Positions 36,033 to 38,811 of a stretch of 38,811 bases of DNA are shown piece after piece. Source of the stretch: Flavobacteriaceae bacterium (lineage in GTDB: Bacteria; Bacteroidota; Bacteroidia; Flavobacteriales; Flavobacteriaceae); contig JANTFW010000011.1 in the NCBI GenBank assembly GCA_024763245.1, forward strand, positions 1 to 38,811, read 5' to 3'. Position numbers and translations under genes: made by a program. The notes beneath the pieces were generated by a model, which did no database searches, was not told the origin of the DNA, and saw only the letters and a list, made by a program, of their open reading frames with translations. Within the stretch, counting starts at the first letter, position 1, and each line of letters begins with the position of its first letter.

Positions 36033-36480
36033 TCTCTCCTCCCATTACTTCTTCTGCCAGATCAGCAAAATCATCAATTGCATCATTAACTGCTTTTTCA
36101 TAATTTGATTTATCCCAAATCTCAATAATATTAACAGCCGATGACAAGACCAAGTCTTTACCTATACTGGCAAAACTTATCAAATCTTTAGGTATAAGTA
36201 TACGCCCTGAAGCGTCTACCTCTACCACTTTAACCCCTGCGGTAAACAAGCGAATAAAATCATTGTTTTTTTTACGAAACCTATTTAGCTTATTCACTTT
36301 CAGCATCATAGCATTCCATTCTTGCATTGGATACAACTCCAAACATTTTTGAAAAACAGAACGCTTTAACACAAACCCTTCTTGCAAAACAGCCATTAAC
36401 TGCTTTTTTAGTGGTGCTGAAAGCATAATTCTACCTTTAGCATCTGCTTTACATTCGTATGTTCCAATTAGGTTTATCAC
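36007..36480 (-). CDS. mraZ: Transcriptional regulator MraZ
   Basis: A DNA-binding regulator of the dcw operon, 157 residues with two SpoVT/AbrB-like units. The first is GTYECKADAKGRIMLSAP (about 6-23) and the second is VEVDASGRILIPKDL (about 86-100). The start codon is GTG; an in-frame stop a few codons upstream rules out much extension. It is the first gene of the cluster, and its own promoter carries three repeats of the MraZ-box type, so autorepression is likely. Confidence 0.95.
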   Translation of the reverse strand: MINLIGTYECKADAKGRIMLSAPLKKQLMAVLQEGFVLKRSVFQKCLELYPMQEWNAMMLKVNKLNRFRKKNNDFIRLFTAGVKVVEVDASGRILIPKDLISFASIGKDLVLSSAVNIIEIWDKSNYEKAVNDAIDDFADLAEEVMGGENESTDEIS

Positions 36481-36502
36481 AATGATTTATTAAACTATGA
36501 GT

Positions 36503-36510
36503 CAAAAATA
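36503..36510 (-). promoter_or_regulatory. -7 promoter box of the dcw operon
   Basis: On the minus strand TATTTTTG matches TAxxTTTG and lies 22 bases before the mraZ GTG. No TTG stands at -33; that region is occupied by the repeats at 36521-36550. Confidence 0.6.
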
Positions 36511-36520
36511 TAAAATATTT

Positions 36521-36550
36521 ACCACTTTTTACCACTTTTTACCACTTTGT
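36521..36550 (-). promoter_or_regulatory. Triple MraZ box (operator)
   Basis: Three tandem 10-base units, read on the minus strand as AAAAAGTGGT twice and ACAAAGTGGT once, stand exactly one helical turn apart, 10 bases upstream of the -7 box. MraZ of other bacteria binds three or four short direct repeats with 10-base periodicity at its own promoter; in Mycoplasma the unit is AAAGTG(T/G), which these match. Confidence 0.8.
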
Positions 36551-36777
36551 TGATAACTTTTAGGAATCTATGAATCAAATATTTAGATAATGATACTGGT
36601 ACAAACCCTAAAAAAATAGAAAATACAGCTCATTACATTATGCAAGACGCTAAAAGTTCCATGAAAAATGTGTCTGCATAATCCGATATACAAACGTCAT
36701 TACTTGAGAAAGTCCAGTACTAGAATAGAAGATTCTTTTCAAGCTAAACTCCATAGTATTTTTCAGTATTAATTAGT
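36551..36777. other. Intergenic stretch without recognised feature
   Basis: Together with the mraZ promoter region this forms a 330-base gap between divergent genes. I see no ORF, RNA gene or strong hairpin in this part. Confidence 0.5.
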
Positions 36778-36785
36778 TATCTTTG
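36778..36785 (+). promoter_or_regulatory. -7 promoter box of the hydrolase-engB-rluA set
   Basis: TATCTTTG matches TAxxTTTG and ends 26 bases before the ATG at 36811. No clear -33 TTG is seen. Confidence 0.55.
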
Positions 36786-36810
36786 CACTTTAACCTAATA
36801 ACCAACTATC

Positions 36811-37575
36811 ATGAAACCGAAACTTATAACAGAAGGAGACTTTAGTTATTGGGAAAAAGGAAAAGGGCAACCCATTGTTGTTTTACATGGATTAATGGGG
36901 GATTTAAGCAACTTTGGAGGCGTATTTGACTACTTTTCAGAACACGGCTATAACGTTATTATTCCTCAACTTCCAATATACACACTACCAATCATAAAAA
37001 CTAATGTTAAGAATTTAGTAAAATATACCAATAACCTAATAGATCATAAGGGTTTTAAAGAAGTTATTTTATTAGGCAATTCACTTGGTGGTCATATCGC
37101 ATTATATTTTACTAAACATTATCCTGAACTTGTCAAAGCATTAGTACTAACAGGTAGTTCCGGATTGTACGAGAAATCAATGGGTAGCACTTACCCTAAA
37201 AGAGGAGATAAAGAATATATAAAACATAAAGTTGAGGAAGTATTTTACGATCCTGCCATTGCCACAGATGAGTTGGTTGCCTCAATTATGGAAACCGTAA
37301 ATGACCGTGGTAAGGTAATACGAACTCTCGCATTGGCAAAAAGTGCAATTCGTCATAATATGGCTGCAGATTTACCAAAAATGAATATGCCTAGCTGTTT
37401 GATATGGGGTAAAAATGATAAAGTTACTCCACCGGAAGTAGCGGATGAATTTTTAAAATTACTTCCGGATGCTGATTTATTTTGGATTGATAAATGTGGT
37501 CATGCCGCTATGATGGAACATCCTGATGAATTTAACACCATCCTGCATCGATGGTTACAAGAACGTAAGATTTAA
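36811..37575 (+). CDS. Alpha/beta-fold hydrolase
   Basis: A 254-residue single-domain alpha/beta hydrolase without signal peptide. The oxyanion region is VVLHGLMGD (about 23-31), the nucleophile elbow GNSLGGH holds Ser91, the acid is probably Asp203 (WGKNDKVTPP) and the base His231 (KCGHAAMMEHP). The triad is complete, so it should be an active esterase- or lipase-like enzyme. The substrate cannot be deduced. Its stop overlaps the engB ATG by one base (TAATG), so the two are translationally coupled. Confidence 0.9.
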   Translation: MKPKLITEGDFSYWEKGKGQPIVVLHGLMGDLSNFGGVFDYFSEHGYNVIIPQLPIYTLPIIKTNVKNLVKYTNNLIDHKGFKEVILLGNSLGGHIALYFTKHYPELVKALVLTGSSGLYEKSMGSTYPKRGDKEYIKHKVEEVFYDPAIATDELVASIMETVNDRGKVIRTLALAKSAIRHNMAADLPKMNMPSCLIWGKNDKVTPPEVADEFLKLLPDADLFWIDKCGHAAMMEHPDEFNTILHRWLQERKI

Positions 37576-38174
37576 TGAAAATAAAATCGGCACAATTTGT
37601 AATGAGTAACACCAATGTTGCTAAATGTCCTAAAGATACACTACCGGAATATGCCTTTATTGGTAGATCAAATGTAGGAAAATCTTCCCTTATCAATATG
37701 TTGATGGGACAAAACAAATTAGCCAAGACTTCCGGAAAGCCCGGAAAAACACAGTTGATAAACCATTTTATTGTCAATAAATCGTGGTTTTTAGTGGATC
37801 TGCCCGGTTATGGATATGCTCAAGTATCCAAATCTAAACGAAATGTATTTCAACAATTCATCACCAATTATTTTATCCAAAGACAACAGCTATCCTGTGC
37901 TTTTGTTCTTATTGATATTCGACATAAACCGCAAAAAATTGATTTAGAATTTATGCGTTTTCTCGGTGAAAAAGGGGTTCCATTTTGTATTGTTTTTACA
38001 AAATCTGATAAATTAAAAGTGAATCAGATTAATCAAAATATAGCGCTTTATCAAAAGACTATGCTTCAAGATTGGGAAGAAATACCTACCTATTTTATTA
38101 CCTCTGCTACTAAAAAAACAGGACGGGATGAATTATTACATTTTATTGATCAAGTGAATCAACAGACATTTTAA
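37575..38174 (+). CDS. engB: Ribosome biogenesis GTPase EngB (YsxC/YihA)
   Basis: A TrmE-Era-like GTPase needed for large-subunit assembly, 199 residues. G1 is GRSNVGKSS (30-38), G2 lies in KPGKTQ (55-60), G3 is DLPGYG (75-80), G4 is TKSDK (142-146) and G5 is SATKK. It is joined by one-base overlaps (TAATG) to the hydrolase gene before it and the pseudouridine synthase gene after it. Confidence 0.97.
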   Translation: MKIKSAQFVMSNTNVAKCPKDTLPEYAFIGRSNVGKSSLINMLMGQNKLAKTSGKPGKTQLINHFIVNKSWFLVDLPGYGYAQVSKSKRNVFQQFITNYFIQRQQLSCAFVLIDIRHKPQKIDLEFMRFLGEKGVPFCIVFTKSDKLKVNQINQNIALYQKTMLQDWEEIPTYFITSATKKTGRDELLHFIDQVNQQTF

Positions 38175-38811
38175 TGCATTCTTCAAAAAATAATTTACAA
38201 ATACTTTACGAAGACAATCACTTAATCGTAATTAACAAAAAGGTGGGTGATCTTGTTCAAGGAGATAAAACCGGAGATCTTCCACTAAACGAAATTGCAA
38301 AACAATATATTAAAGATAAATACCACAAACCAGGAAACGTTTATCTGGGAGTTGTACATCGTCTTGATCGTCCTACAAGTGGTGTTGTTGTTTTTGCACG
38401 AACCTCTAAAGCACTCTCCAGACTCAATAAAATGTTACGTGAGAAAAAAATACAGAAAACCTATTGGGCTATCGTAAAAGGAACGCCTAAAATAAAACAA
38501 CAAAGCCTCACCCATTATCTAATTAAAAATCCAAAAAACAACAAATCTACCGCATACGATATAGAGAAAAATGAAAGTAAAAAAGCTATTCTACATTACC
38601 AACTTTTACAGTCATTTGACAAATATAGCCTATTGGAAATAAATCTAGAAACGGGAAGACACCATCAAATAAGAGCACAACTCTCTAAAATAGGACATCC
38701 TATTAAGGGTGACCTAAAATACGGTTTTAATCGCAGTAATAAAGATGGTGGGATTCACCTTCACGCTAGGCAAATTTCCTTTACACATCCGGTATCAAAA
38801 GAAACTATTAG
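38174..38811 (+). CDS. RluA-family pseudouridine synthase, 3' end outside window
   Basis: The frame opens with ATG at 38174, overlapping the engB stop, and is still open at the right edge (212 codons). The segment ILYEDNHLIVINKK, the catalytic loop VVHRLDRPTSGVVVFAR (catalytic Asp65), KTYWAIVKG, LETGRHHQIRAQLSKIGHPIKGD and the ending GGIHLHARQISFTHP are characteristic of the RluA family. No S4 domain precedes the catalytic domain. The target uridine (rRNA or tRNA) cannot be told. About 20-30 residues are probably missing. Confidence 0.92.
   Translation, partial: MHSSKNNLQILYEDNHLIVINKKVGDLVQGDKTGDLPLNEIAKQYIKDKYHKPGNVYLGVVHRLDRPTSGVVVFARTSKALSRLNKMLREKKIQKTYWAIVKGTPKIKQQSLTHYLIKNPKNNKSTAYDIEKNESKKAILHYQLLQSFDKYSLLEINLETGRHHQIRAQLSKIGHPIKGDLKYGFNRSNKDGGIHLHARQISFTHPVSKETI

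Noticed and set aside
36521-36550. The tandem 10-base repeats as a simple-sequence repeat or CRISPR-like element
   Set aside because: Period of one helical turn, position at the mraZ promoter and AAAGTGG core fit an MraZ operator much better.
1-38811. Mobile elements, CRISPR arrays, toxin-antitoxin or defence systems
   Set aside because: No transposase, integrase, Cas, restriction or phage-like gene, and no regularly spaced repeats beyond the three MraZ boxes.

Overview
The window is chromosomal DNA of a Bacteroidota bacterium, almost certainly a member of the Flavobacteriaceae. The evidence is its AT-rich base composition, A-rich leaders without Shine-Dalgarno sequences, promoters of the TAxxTTTG type, a short primary sigma factor without region 1.1, a PorT-type outer-membrane protein of the type IX secretion system (T9SS), a lipoprotein TamA homologue (TamL), menaquinone biosynthesis (MenG) and a meso-DAP-type MurE. 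No phage, transposon, integron or CRISPR sequence is visible, and nearly everything is conserved core genome.

Layout. (1) Positions 1-1502 (minus) hold the N-terminal part of a large secreted choice-of-anchor-L adhesin-like protein that runs off the left edge. (2) 1609-6447 is an envelope block: menG/ubiE, porT, a convergent TrmH-family rRNA methyltransferase, and tamL. (3) 6527-10614 is a tight three-gene operon: a processive family-2 glycosyltransferase, a membrane-anchored DUF3131 protein and an outer-membrane beta-barrel-like protein. This looks like a small polysaccharide synthesis and export unit and is the best candidate in the window for a poorly described system. (4) 10743-12822 carries class II fructose-bisphosphate aldolase and accD; the AccD has lost its zinc-ribbon cysteines. 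(5) 12913-13752 (minus) is an unrecognised lipoprotein. (6) 13951-19576 carries rpsO, pnp, a solitary helix-turn-helix regulator, rpoD and rpe, with an MtfA-like peptidase converging on rpe.

(7) 20978-36480 (minus) is a complete flavobacterial division and cell-wall (dcw) cluster, transcribed right to left: mraZ, rsmH, ftsL, ftsI, murE, mraY, murD, ftsW, murG, murC, ftsQ, ftsA, ftsZ. murF and ddl are absent from it. A triple MraZ-type operator and a TAxxTTTG box lie upstream of mraZ. A long hairpin follows ftsZ and overlaps a good promoter for yqeY, which is followed 10 bases later by tRNA-Arg(UCG) and then a terminator. (8) 36811-38811 (plus) is an overlapping set: an alpha/beta hydrolase, engB, and an RluA-type pseudouridine synthase that runs off the right edge.

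How the genes work together: the dcw operon makes and polymerises peptidoglycan precursors at the division site. MenG, aldolase, AccD and Rpe supply respiration, central carbon and lipid metabolism. PorT, TamL and the glycosyltransferase operon serve outer-membrane biogenesis, secretion and surface chemistry. RpoD is the sigma factor expected to read the promoters found here. Function calls come from reading conserved motifs in the translated sequence; no database search was run.
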